From assembly GCF_040183065.1 (NCBI RefSeq), contig NC_091128.1, positions 179,302,668 through 179,366,667 on the forward strand: a stretch of DNA of 64,000 bases, in the 5' to 3' direction. Shown piece after piece: positions 51,770-62,700 of this stretch (within the stretch, counting starts at the first letter, position 1; the number at the start of each line of letters is the position of its first letter). The translations under genes were made by a program, and so were the position numbers. This stretch comes from Periplaneta americana. Taxonomy: Eukaryota > Arthropoda > Insecta > Blattodea > Blattidae. Below the pieces are notes generated by a model that ran no database searches, was not told the origin of the DNA, and saw only the letters and a program-made list of their open reading frames with translations.

Positions 51770-52660
51770 ACTTACTTACAAATGACAACCCAGGGATTCA
51801 TTGCCACCCTCACATAAGCCCGCCATCGGTCCCTATTCTGCCTCTATCATCATATTCCACTTCCCTCAAATCAATTTTAATATTATCCTCCCACCTACGT
51901 CTCGGCTTCTCCAAAAGTCTCTTTCTCCCAGGTCTCCCAACTAACATTCTATATGTATTTCTATATTCACCCATACATGCTACTTGCTCTGCCCATCTCA
52001 AACGTCTGGATTTAATATTCCTAATTATGTCAGGTGAAAAATACAATGCGTGCAGTTCTGCGTTGTGTAACTTTCTCCATTCTCCTGTAACTTCATCCCT
52101 CTTAGCCCCAAATATATTCTCGAACACACTTAACTTCTGTTCCTCTCTCAAAGTGAGAGTCCAAGTTTCACAACCATACACAACAACCGGCAATATAACT
52201 GTTTTATAAATTCTTCCAGTTTTTTTGAGAACAGACTGGATTACAAAAGTTTCTCAACTGAATAACAACAGGCATTTCCCATATTTATTCTGAGTTTAAT
52301 TTCCTCCCAAGTGTCATTTATATTTGTTACTGTTGCTCCAAGATATTTGAATTTTTCTGCCTCTTCAAAGGATAAATTTCCAATTTTTATATTTCCATTT
52401 CGTACAATATTTTGGTCACGAGACATAATCATATACTTTGTCTTTTCGGGTTTTACTCCCAAACCTATCTCTTTACTTGCTTCAAGTAAAATTTCCGTGT
52501 TTTCCTTAATAGTTTGTGGATTTTCTCCTAACATATTCACGTCATCCGCATAGACAAGAGGCTGATGTAACCCGTTCAATTCCAAACCCTCTCTGTTATC
52601 CTGGACTTTCCTAATGGCATATTCTAGAGGAAAGTTAAAAAGTAAAGGTGATGGAATTTT
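51770..52660 (-). mobile_element. RTE-type LINE, 5'-truncated, divergent
   Basis: The minus strand carries [20 protein letters not shown] (52560-52480), [14 protein letters not shown] and the C-terminal block to '[20 protein letters not shown]'. Frame changes near 52240 and near 51835, and a small deletion removing NKVLRK-like residues, mark it as older than 43631-44109 and 44657-45477. Confidence 0.85.
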
Positions 52661-52832
52661 TTTATTATTGTTATTATTATTATAAATTAGCTTAAGAAAA
52701 TGCTTCAAATTCATTACCATATCTGAAAGTGCTTTTTGAATAAGAATGTTATTTCTTTGCATTGATAATATATTTTGTACCATTAAAATTCACAATATTA
52801 ACTATTAGCATTGATGGAACTGATCATAACGA

Positions 52833-52982
52833 GATGAGGCAGAGGTTTCGCTGTAAGTTACCTGACATTCGTCTTACAGCTAGGGAAAACTTCACAAAAA
52901 CCCAGCCACATAATCAGCCCAAGTAGGAATCGAACCCATGTGCGAATGTGCTTACTGCCTGACCTACACCAATGGCTTAATA
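52833..52982 (-). mobile_element. tRNA-derived SINE, family 3
   Basis: Read in reverse it gives 'ggtgtaggtcaggcagtaag', GGTTCGATTCC, 'acttgggctgattatgtggc', 'tgggttttt' and 'ggtaacttacagcgaaacct'. It is the relative of 62592-62830. Confidence 0.75.
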
Positions 52983-52989
52983 GAACATG

Positions 52990-54235
52990 TTAACACTGAA
53001 GGATCTTTTGATATGGAAGAGGATAGGTTTAATAAATGATAACTCGTACTGATTCACTTCATATTCATTTTCATGTTCATGGTGTACAAATTCACACTGT
53101 TATGACAAGCCTGTAAGGAAGGAGCACAGCATTTGACGTTGATTGGTTAGTAGCAGTAATAGTGCAAACAAGAGCTAACTACCGGTACATATTTTGCAAT
53201 ATAATTTTGTACAAGACTTAAGCCACTACTTAAACACGGTAACAGAATTCAATACCATTACCAGTTCCAATTAAACTGTTAATTGCTTAGGAAGAAGAAC
53301 TGCAGAACTTTATAATGTACAAAGCTGAAAGTTAAATTTCCTTTCAGGCAAGTGCCATAAGAGTATGTTATTATTGATAACAAAACTATCTACAGTAACT
53401 AATTCCCTGTCCCAGATTACTAAAACAATTACTAAAAATAAATTATCATATCAAGTGTAATTAAGTAACAACAGTATAAATCTACAACATTTTGTATTGT
53501 TCTCACTCTGGTTAAGTAACCCTGTGTGGCGCCATTTTTCCACCAAATATCTGTCTCAGAGTTCAAAGACTAACGTGTAAACATTCACATACATATGACA
53601 TCACTCTCTCATCTCTGTCTGAAATAACGACAGGAATCTGGTGTAAACGATGAGGTGTTAAGAATTCCGTTGACAATTTATTGTCTCTGGGTTTTAATTA
53701 GGTTATTTTTGTTAGTTCAGCTGACTGCTTGTGGGAAAATTATTCATTTTAGACAAAAGTGAGGTCAGTTATCAATTAATATTATCCCCACTGACAACTG
53801 GTCTCAGCTTCTGATGACTGATTTATTTATTAGGTGCGGACTACAATTTTTTTTCTGACAAATGACATATACGATCAAAGAAAGGCCAATTTTCAACGGA
53901 ACTCTCCTTTTATGCAAGCTACAACAAAATGAATTTAGGTATAAAGTCATTTCGTACAAGTAGGTAGATGAGATGATCCGCGATCAAATTATTTTGCTTC
54001 AACATATTTCTTTAGTAGAGATCTACAATCCCTATTAAAATAATATCAACTAGGAGTGATCATGTTCAGCTACCAATTAACACAACCCAACGGTTCCACT
54101 TCACTGACCCAATATAAGGCAAATTTATAAATAACAAGACCATATTAAATTACACACAGTTTTGTGGAAGACATTTTATAACACGCTTCAGCTAAGCCTC
54201 TTATGCTTCAAGTTGTGCTTAAATATTTCGACTTC
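52990..54235. other. Unassigned intergenic sequence
   Basis: No supported gene, paired repeat or family member was recognised. Confidence 0.4.
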
Positions 54236-54239
54236 TTAA

Positions 54240-54980
54240 AGGTATATGTACGTCACGACCATAAATATTATCAGAAAATGCAGGCTCTAAAATTTTATAA
54301 GAAAATGAACTCACAATAGGAAAAAAATTACAAGGTACAACAAGACTTATTAAAACTTAAATATCTGATAAACGTATAAAAAAGGTTACTAATAATATTT
54401 TTCAAATCAGTTTTATCAGAGTATGAAAAAAAATCTGCAGTTACATCATTTGGTACCCATAACATTGCTATGGTCTCTCTGACATCTTTCATATTTTTCC
54501 TGCATGTAATAAACACTTATTTCTGAAAAGTAGACTACTCTCATACATGTAGAGTTGTTTACTTCAAAACAATTAATTTATTATTTGTCGTATATAAATA
54601 TATTAAATTTACATAATGTTTTGTAACCTAATTTTTCTATTTTAAATGAAATGGGTATTATTATAGTCTACCTTTTGCATAAATGCATGTTAAATCAGTG
54701 TACAAAATTTCAGAATTCCATCTCTAATGGTTGTGCAGTTATGAAAAAATATGTGTGGAAATTTTCAAATTTTGGAAAATTTAATTTAAAGTAAAAAGTG
54801 AATTCTAAAAAATGTTAGTAACTTTTTTTTATACTTTTATCAGATATGTAAGTTCTAATAAGTCTTGTTGTGGTACCTTGTAATTTTTGTCCAATTGTGA
54901 GTTCATTTCCTTATAAAATTTTAGAAATGTAGAGCCTGCATTTTCTGATAATGTTTGTGGTCGTTCAAGTACATACACCC
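54240..54980. mobile_element. Long-inverted-repeat element flanked by TTAA
   Basis: Arms of about 145 bp (54240-54385 and 54838-54980) are complementary. Both include ATTATCAGAAAATGCAGGCT and AATGAACTCACAATTGG-like sequence. TTAA lies at 54236-54239 and 54981-54984. TTAA targets fit piggyBac or Sola3-type elements. The terminal bases (AGGTATATGTAC, GGGTGTATGTAC) do not settle which. It is non-coding. Confidence 0.72.
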
Positions 54981-54984
54981 TTAA

Positions 54985-57240
54985 GTACGCTTCCTGGATG
55001 TTTCTCTATTTTTTTTATGTTTTATTTTTTTTTTGTATACATGCAAACTGGATAAAAAATCTATAGGCACCCTTAAAAATCAACTTCTTGAACAAAACAT
55101 TACACCACTGAACTAAAGTTCAGAAAGAAATCTCTTGTGAAACTTCCATACTGATACCTAGCCTACCGTTTGTTTCTCCAATATTCAACATACTGTGGCT
55201 GTGTTCATTTCAACAGAGAAACTGCAAACTGTGTGAACTGTGTTAGAATATTCTATACCACTAGTTGCATTGTTTTTGTAGTAACTCTGAGGATAATACA
55301 GACTTATTGTACAATTTGTAATAGAGGCTGTTATCCTCAGAATTTTGAGTTCAGATTTCTTACATTAACAAATCCTCTTCCCTCAATACTCACAACACAA
55401 TTTCATTGTATCTGGTTGCAGATATTCAGCACTTTAGCTCCTCGATTTGTATTTTGAAAGTTACATCTTCAATCTAAAGAAATGAACCTCAGTTTTAGTC
55501 TGATCACTGTTTTACGTCAGAAAGTGTCAAATTTAATGCACACAACACATTCTTACGGTTAGGTACTTCACTAAGGTTCAGGCAAGCCACGAGTGTGTGA
55601 CCTATGGTCCAGGATGAGGAATCCCACAATAAGGACAGGCGGATTCCCCTCCCCACCAAGATTTTTATCCTAAAAATATCTCCCACTAAAATTTTCGGGG
55701 AGTGGGGATGGGTGAGAGTTTCTTTAATACCTAAACTATAAAAATATAAGCAATTAGTTTCGACCTCACACACTATTGATTCGGTTTTCCTTCTCTTGCT
55801 GTGTGCAACACAACAGAGGAAAAAATGTATAAATGTGCGAAACAAAAATGTTGATACAGTACCTACACTGAAAATGGGTACTAAAATAACACACATCAAT
55901 ATGAAATTCATTTTATCTTGCAATAGAACATCAGTATTCATATTAAGCAGCAATTTTTTTCATATTTATGTAAATGAGTACCTGTATCTAAATTAAACCA
56001 CATTATCAATTGCTGCCAACAGTGAAACAAACGTTTATTTCATTTCGATTGAGCCAACGACTGGAAGGAAGTACATCTATGTACGTAACAATGAAGCATA
56101 TGACATAATATAATAAAGAGGGAATACGGGAATCGAAGTTAATTGCCCACTTATTTTAAGTGATTCCAAAGTTATGTTATTCCTGAGTACTGAGGATCGA
56201 GAAGTGAATGAAAATGCACGAACAAACGAAAGAGGAAAAGTACTGGTACTGTGTATTGCTGTATGCTGTGTGCCAGAAAGAAAGAACCGATTCTAATAAA
56301 ATAATAATCTATCACTGATCAAGTCAACGCCTCCTGTGGTAATCTTGTTTAATATAGTAGGTACTGTACTGCTACTTATTTTACTCCTCTGTCACTTCAG
56401 TTCTCTTGGGTCAAATATTTTCCTCATTCCTCTACTTTAAAATTCAAACAGCTGTTTAAATATATTAAACATTGGGTCATTTGTTTTAAAACATTACTTC
56501 TCAGCTCTTCATGTATGATTCAGAAGTGAGAAAAATGATAGGATTGTTAGATACAAAAATAGAATGGATATGCATTCAGATTATAAGAACACACTAAAAC
56601 ATCAGCATTGTCTCTCAGATCGCGCATGCGCACTCAATCATACAACACACACACCTGGGGTAGTTGAGCAGTACTAGGCCTACTGTGTTTGTAACATTAG
56701 CTTATAAATCGCCGTGTATCATAACTAATTGTTTGGCCCCACAAAGAGTTTTAGTCTCTTATTTAATGAAATATGAGACTGTTAGCCAGAAGCTTTATGC
56801 TTACAGCTATCCAACCAATTTTCAAAAGTTTCCACTTTGTTTCCACTCCCATCACCATGCTATGATATTGCAATCATTCAAATTTTCAGTTTATTTATTT
56901 TTACTGCACAGCAATTTTTGCGTCTGAATGTACCCGTTATTGATCAGATCATGGCTGGCTAGTTGGTTTGTAATGCCTCATACCTTTCTGGCCCCTGAAG
57001 ACCTCACAACTTCTTACATAGTACACTGCCTATATCATTAATACTGCTACAATGTAGGACTATTAATCAGATAATTTGTAACACTGATCACAAATTGGAA
57101 CTCCTGTCGTAAGCTATGATGGATAATTATGTTGCAGTAATAAATACAAAATACTTCATTTTTACGCTTTATCAACATTATTAAAAATTGCTTTCTGTAC
57201 CGCAGCTTCATATCCAGTTATAAAATTTCCTTCCAAGTTA
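54985..57240. other. Unassigned intergenic sequence
   Basis: The longest open frame (149 codons, minus, 55504-55953) has no recognisable domain, no flanking exon and ordinary AT-rich composition. I do not call it. No paired repeats were found. Confidence 0.4.
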
Positions 57241-58137
57241 AGGCTGGTTCACAACAAACTGGGAACGAGAACCAGAATGAAAACGAGAAGCAGAGGACGT
57301 GAATATGAAAATTTTTGATTCACAATAAACCGAGAACGTAGACAACTATGCATATTGATATGCATGTCAATAACGATATGTAAAGTCGATATTACGCATT
57401 CTGATGTTATTTGTGTATAATTGACAAATGGCGTTCTCTCATGAGTACAAGGCAGCCAACATAAACACAGGTTAACCAAGTTCGAAATTTCAACTGAAAC
57501 ATTTCATTAGGTACGGTACTATAAATATGCCCATACATCTTTATTATCACAACCTATTTTAAGTCTACCATAACGTAAAATAATTGGAGAAGAAACATTT
57601 GTACGTAATAGAACAAAAATGAACACAACAGTAGTTATTGAATTGAAGCATGAATATGTAGTGTGTAATACAACCAATACAGTAATAAAATATGATTCAC
57701 TTACGATCGGTGTTCAAAGATGCAGCTATTGAAAGCCACGTATTCTCCTTCATTTTCTCATCTTTATACGAGGCGCGCCGCTTATCGTAAACGTGAGGAT
57801 TTTCCTCAACACTCAATATTAGAATCTCATCAAATAAAACTTGCTCCATGATGCACAGCACAGAACAAAATAATGCATAGCTTATGTCACGGTCTTCTTG
57901 CTACAAAATATACGACGACAAAATAGCTTTCAGATGGCAATAGAATGAATCTAGTGGGCTGTGATCGGAAACGTGAATGCCAAAGTTGAAACTTGGCCAA
58001 CTCTCCGTTCCTGATCCCGGGCTCCGGGAAGCTTTTCGTTAATTGTGAATGCTCACATTTAAATGTATACATTTTAACAATTTTACCGTTTTCGTTTTCG
58101 TTCCGATTCTCGTTTCCAGTTTATTGTGAACCAGCCT
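57241..58137 (-). mobile_element. PIF/Harbinger-like element with a MADF-like ORF
   Basis: The ends AGGCTGGTTCACAACAAACT and, reversed, AGGCTGGTTCACAATAAACT match, and continue as GGAAACGAGAA-like sequence. Flanking triplets are TTA (57238-57240) and TGA (58138-58140), near the TWA duplication of this superfamily. A MADF-like frame is on the minus strand. The transposase (DDE) gene is absent, so the copy is non-autonomous. Confidence 0.75.
57697..57849 (-). CDS. MADF/Myb-SANT-like DNA-binding protein fragment of a Harbinger element, 50 codons
   Basis: The frame reads MEQVLFDEILILSVEENPHV, YDKRRASYKDEKMKENTWLS and IAASLNTDRK. The pattern 'L...V...P.LYD.....YKD...K...W..IA..L' is the first two helices of the MADF domain. 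Harbinger elements commonly carry a second gene with a Myb/SANT/MADF domain. The frame ends at a site that looks like a splice donor (ATC|gtaagtg), so this may be only exon 1 of the original gene. It has no stop before the donor. It is probably not functional alone. Confidence 0.7.
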   Translation of the reverse strand: MEQVLFDEILILSVEENPHVYDKRRASYKDEKMKENTWLSIAASLNTDRK

Positions 58138-58139
58138 TG

Positions 58140-58794
58140 AGTCTACTTATGTGCTTCAGCATGCTGTTAAAATGATTCGAATGGATTTAACACCTACTAA
58201 ATATGAAACCATTTTTAAAATAGGCCACATCACATCCAGTTTTAGAACCTAACACAATAAAATCAACACCAATATGCCTATTATACCTGTTTACCTTCCA
58301 CACTGATTTTTACAGCATAATATTTTACGCATTGATTAATGAAGCTAATATTTTGTATTAAGTTATCACATCGGGAGGCAGTTTCACTCCCCTTTTATCT
58401 CTGTGTGTTCACAACCATCCAAAAACTAGCAGTCTGAAGCTTAAATAAGGCGAATCGTAGCTTAAGCCAAGAAGCTTATAACAAAAACGATCTACATACG
58501 GTATTTTGCAAAGAAGTTCACATTTTCTTTTTTAACTGATTTTCTTTCCTTTCAATCTGTGTGAACTTAAGACCACGAGTATAATAAGGTGTGTAATCAA
58601 GTTTAATATACTGTATAATAAGGAAGTTTGTTAAAAGATATACGTGACCTTTTACGCATCATGAAAGCGAATAGGGGGCGTGAGATAGAGATCTATGCTT
58701 TCTTAAATGAGTTGCTGTGGTCACGAACATACTCTGACTGCCTTCCACTCCCGGAAAAGGTCCAGAACTCTTTTCACAGAAAGCTAAGTGAACT
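58140..58794. other. Unassigned intergenic sequence
   Basis: No gene or repeat family was recognised. Confidence 0.4.
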
Positions 58795-58915
58795 CCAGGG
58801 CTGTTCTGGAAGTTTTTGCAACAAAAGAAATTCCGTCATCACCACCTGGGATTGAACCCAGGACTTCCCAGTCACAGCCAGCTGCTCTATCAGCTGAGAT
58901 ACGCGACTGCTTTAA
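58795..58915 (-). mobile_element. tRNA-derived SINE or tRNA-like repeat, family 4
   Basis: Read in reverse it gives 'cgtatctcagctgatagagc' (A box), 'agtcctgggttcaatcccag' (B box and T-arm), then 'gtggtgatgacggaatttct'. The T-arm pairs, but no 7-bp acceptor stem closes the molecule, so it is not called a tRNA gene. Confidence 0.6.
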
Positions 58916-59634
58916 GGAATTTAGCTGTCTTCCGAAAAATCACTTTATAGTTGAGTGCTTATGCATTTTATATGTTAGCTTTATAAAATGAACTACACGG
59001 CCTGCACACTTATCTGACTCAAAAATAAAATCGTTAGTCCTGATTTCGAGTTAGCAGGCCACTTCGTGTGTGTACTAAAATATCGTTATTCTTAGAGTAA
59101 AAATTATTGCACATTATTTCATAGCATATTCCCTAATTAACGGACTCGAATTCAGGATTAGGAACAAAATCTGCCCAACAGTTTAAGAGGGGAAGGAAGG
59201 ACAGACGGACAGACAGGATACTTAAAACCACTTTTTCGATGTTAGGAATGCCGAAGACGTACATTTCTTCACAAATTTCAAAAAAATATTTTTTATACAT
59301 CACAGACTTCTGTAATAAGAAAATAAAGAAGAATGTTTGATCGTTCAGCTCCCTATCTTGTGACGAAGGGTAGGGATAAAGACGGATCTGGAATGTCTTG
59401 CACACAACAGCTCAAGGGCATGGTACAAACCATTCCATTACCTACGAACTGCGCCATTCTTCTTACACTGATCTACACACAGTGCAACTTTCTATAATTT
59501 AAAATACTGATCAACTCTATGAAATGCGATTCATAGAAAAATAACATTTTATCGATTTGATATAAATGATACCTTCGTCTGTCGCGAGGTCGTACTTCAA
59601 GTACAATCTCAAAGAAAACAAATTCCACATCCTG

Positions 59635-59739
59635 TTACAAAGGCGTGGCAGCTGCCAGTTTCTGGTGTTCAAGGCTTTCTGGTCCTCCGTCAACAATGCT
59701 AATCCTCAAGATGCTGACGCCATTTTCTTGCTTTATAAC
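59635..59739 (-). CDS. SLC5 transporter, last exon
   Basis: The acceptor on the minus strand is gtgtgttatgcag. There are 34 codons, VIKQENGVSILRISIVDGGP then ESLEHQKLAAATPL, and TAA. It is in phase with the preceding exon (phase 0). The plus-strand frame over the same bases (59566-59763) is a shadow. Confidence 0.82.
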   Translation of the reverse strand, partial: VIKQENGVSILRISIVDGGPESLEHQKLAAATPL

Positions 59740-62700
59740 CTGCATAACACACAAGACCAGTGATATTAATTAGTGCCAACAAGAAGGCTGTGGTGACAGA
59801 AGCAAACCTACCCAAGGTGAGGTAACAACTGTCATTACTCTAGTGAAATGATGATCATTTTCATTTATATCATCTGCAGCTGTACAAGTTATGCCAATCA
59901 TTATTTATTTTATGAACAACTGGATAATACGCATGGTAGAGCAATGTCGATAGTCGACGTTACTCGCTGGCCACTAGTCACTGGGCCGTACCAAGCCATG
60001 TCAAACAGAAGACAATCGAAATGGTGGTAGTAAAATTCGCGACTATATTCTTAAATAAATCACTTTATTAGTCAAGTGCAATATTTATGCCGTACAACGA
60101 CGATGTTTTGAATACACTAAAAGAAAATGCTTATGTAGTAAGATCTTAAAGTAGGTTATGACAACGAAATAAAGAGGGAAAAGGTGTGGTTCACGTAATA
60201 GCATTTAAATAACGGAAAGTAAATTTCCGGTTAATGTTCGCCAAAGCATTAAGTACATAATTATGACCGCGTTGCAGTTTTATTTGTGGCCTAGAGAAAA
60301 TACCTAGTCTTTTACGAAAAAAAAAATCTTTTAGGGACCATGAAATTATTCACTGCTTTAATTATATTACCGTCTATCAATATTACAAAACAAAAACTGT
60401 CATAAAGGCCATGACCGACTAGAAACATCGATACTGAAGAGAAAAATACATTTGGCCGTGATGAAACTAAAGAAAATGCGAGAGAGATTTTAGTTCGAGA
60501 TAAAATGGACACACAATTTTGATGACCATACTGTTAGTAACTGGAGATCACTTGTAAGATCCGTCTTAATCTTCTATGTAGAAATGTCGTCCAAGGAAAT
60601 TGGTGGTCCAGGGAAAAATCATTGCAATAGATGAGAGCAACAGTGGTGCTATCTCTCAGTAATGTTCAGAACGAAGGAGGTAGAGAGAAAAATAAACAAA
60701 TTTCTCCTTCTAACGACACCACAGACCAAAATCATGTTCTTATGTTGGCAACATTGTGTATGTAGTTAAATTTGGTGGTAAACATAACGGCATGGTTCAA
60801 AGCTACCGTGGTAATTCTCCAGTATAGCGTTTTTTTTTTTCAATTCTCTGCATACTTACTTCGTCGTCATCATCCCCCACTGCCTTCGTGCTGTATCTTC
60901 TCCTCACATATTTCCTCATGACGGGCGCAAAGAGGTCTGGGTTCAAGTGCGTGGGAGAGCCCCTCCTCCAGTTAACAATCTGACTAACGACGAACCCTAC
61001 AAGCAGCGTCACGAGGAAGCCGATCACCACGTACCACATGTAGGACAGTCTGTACAGCACGAAGTAGTCGGAGCTGCAACACGATTCACACAGCCACGTC
61101 ATCATCCTCACCAAACAATTGGCAAACCTACAGTGCATCAGTTATTCTGTGTTAAATCAAGTTTAGAAAGATTCTGGGAATACGATATTGACATCCATCA
61201 AATTATTGTTAACTTTAAACAAGCCTATGATAATGTTAACAGAGAAAAACCGTATAAAATCATGTTCCTAAGAAGTTACAATAAATGCAGTTTGAATGAA
61301 TGAATGCCATTTTCTGTTGTATACCTCCACGATAAAATTGAAGTCAACCCACAGTTAACCATTCTTGCGCAAAGGAATTTAGTTTATTTTGTACTTCAGG
61401 TGTCAAAACAGAATTCTGTGTTTTATGTTTACTATGGACCAAATAAGAAGCTGAACTTTCTTTTCCTGGATTGCACACAACTAACAATCTTTACAATCCC
61501 ACAAAGTAATAGCCTATGTCCAACTCAGTTCATAGGCTGTATAGTTTGGGTAGTGTATGCCACGAACTTCGCACAATTTCATATAGCTCCATAAATGAAG
61601 AGCCCACTGCAAGAATGATGGATGTCACTTTCTCGTCGAAAATGAACCAAGACTGCCAATGCATAGCTTAAGACATATAGAATGTACATAGAGAGTTATA
61701 TGGCATTAACACTGATAGTCATTGTCCAGCAATGATCGGAAAATCACAGTTAAGCTTTGAGCGCCAAGCATTTCAAACTTTCAATTGCTTCCCCTGCAAA
61801 ATGCATTCCAAATGACATCCATCATTCTTGCAGTGGACTCTTCAAATATAATTTTCGGCTAAGATGGTAAATTATGCACAGAAATTGTAATTTTAGGAAA
61901 TGTAATACTTATATTGATCAAATTCGTTATATACTGGCAATTAGGATTTTACAGTGTGTATATACTGCACTGCATTTTGAAACAAGACCAGCACCGCAGA
62001 ACATGAAGGCAATGCTTGCTACAGCAGTGGGCTGACACGAATCTGCCTCACCTGTCAGAGGCCGCAGCTGTCACGTTCTGGCCCAGTCTTGTGATCTCCA
62101 CGCTTCTAGAAGTATTCACAAACATACTGCTCATAGTTGTAGAGGTGCAGTTGTCCACCGACATTGGCAGTATCTTTGGAGGTGGTTTAGGCTCACCGAA
62201 TCCGATCCAAAGTGAGATACCCAGACCACATAACAGGCCGGCCAGAGCACCCTGCGGAGACAAACGGTGTCGTCTAGACATACTTAATTCAAACAATAAA
62301 ATTCTGAATTAGATATATTCGGTTATTCTTCCAGTTTCCGTTTCTTCACAAAATCACAACATTCCCATTCTGTTCTAACAATCTAACAATCCCTTCGCTC
62401 TTGAACTGCAACATTCTTATCTCAAAACTTTGCCAATGGGGAAACTAAGTTGATGTTGCACAACAGATCACAAATTCTGCTCAAGTAACTCGAAAATCCT
62501 TTGAGCACAATTTGGCCTTCTTGTGATATTTATTAATCACGAAGAAAAATTAGCTTCAGCACTGGGGATCGAACCCAGGACCACCGGCGTAGCTCAGTCG
62601 GTTAAGGCACTTGCCTGCCGGTCTGAAGTTGCGTTCGTGCGCGGGTTCGATCCCCGCTTGGGCTGATTACCTGGTTGGGTTTTTTTCCGAGGTTTCCCCC

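Noticed and set aside
55504-55953. 149-codon minus-strand gene
   Set aside because: It has no domain, no splice partners and no coding-like composition, and is within the range expected by chance in AT-rich sequence.
58840-58915. tRNA gene on the minus strand
   Set aside because: The T-arm pairs but the 5' and 3' ends do not form an acceptor stem, so it was called a tRNA-derived repeat.
59566-59763. 65-codon plus-strand gene
   Set aside because: The minus strand of the same bases is the phase-matched final exon of the transporter, which is better supported.
62592-62670. tRNA gene
   Set aside because: It has A and B boxes, but no acceptor stem closes, the body continues into a 240-bp SINE, and target duplications flank the whole unit.
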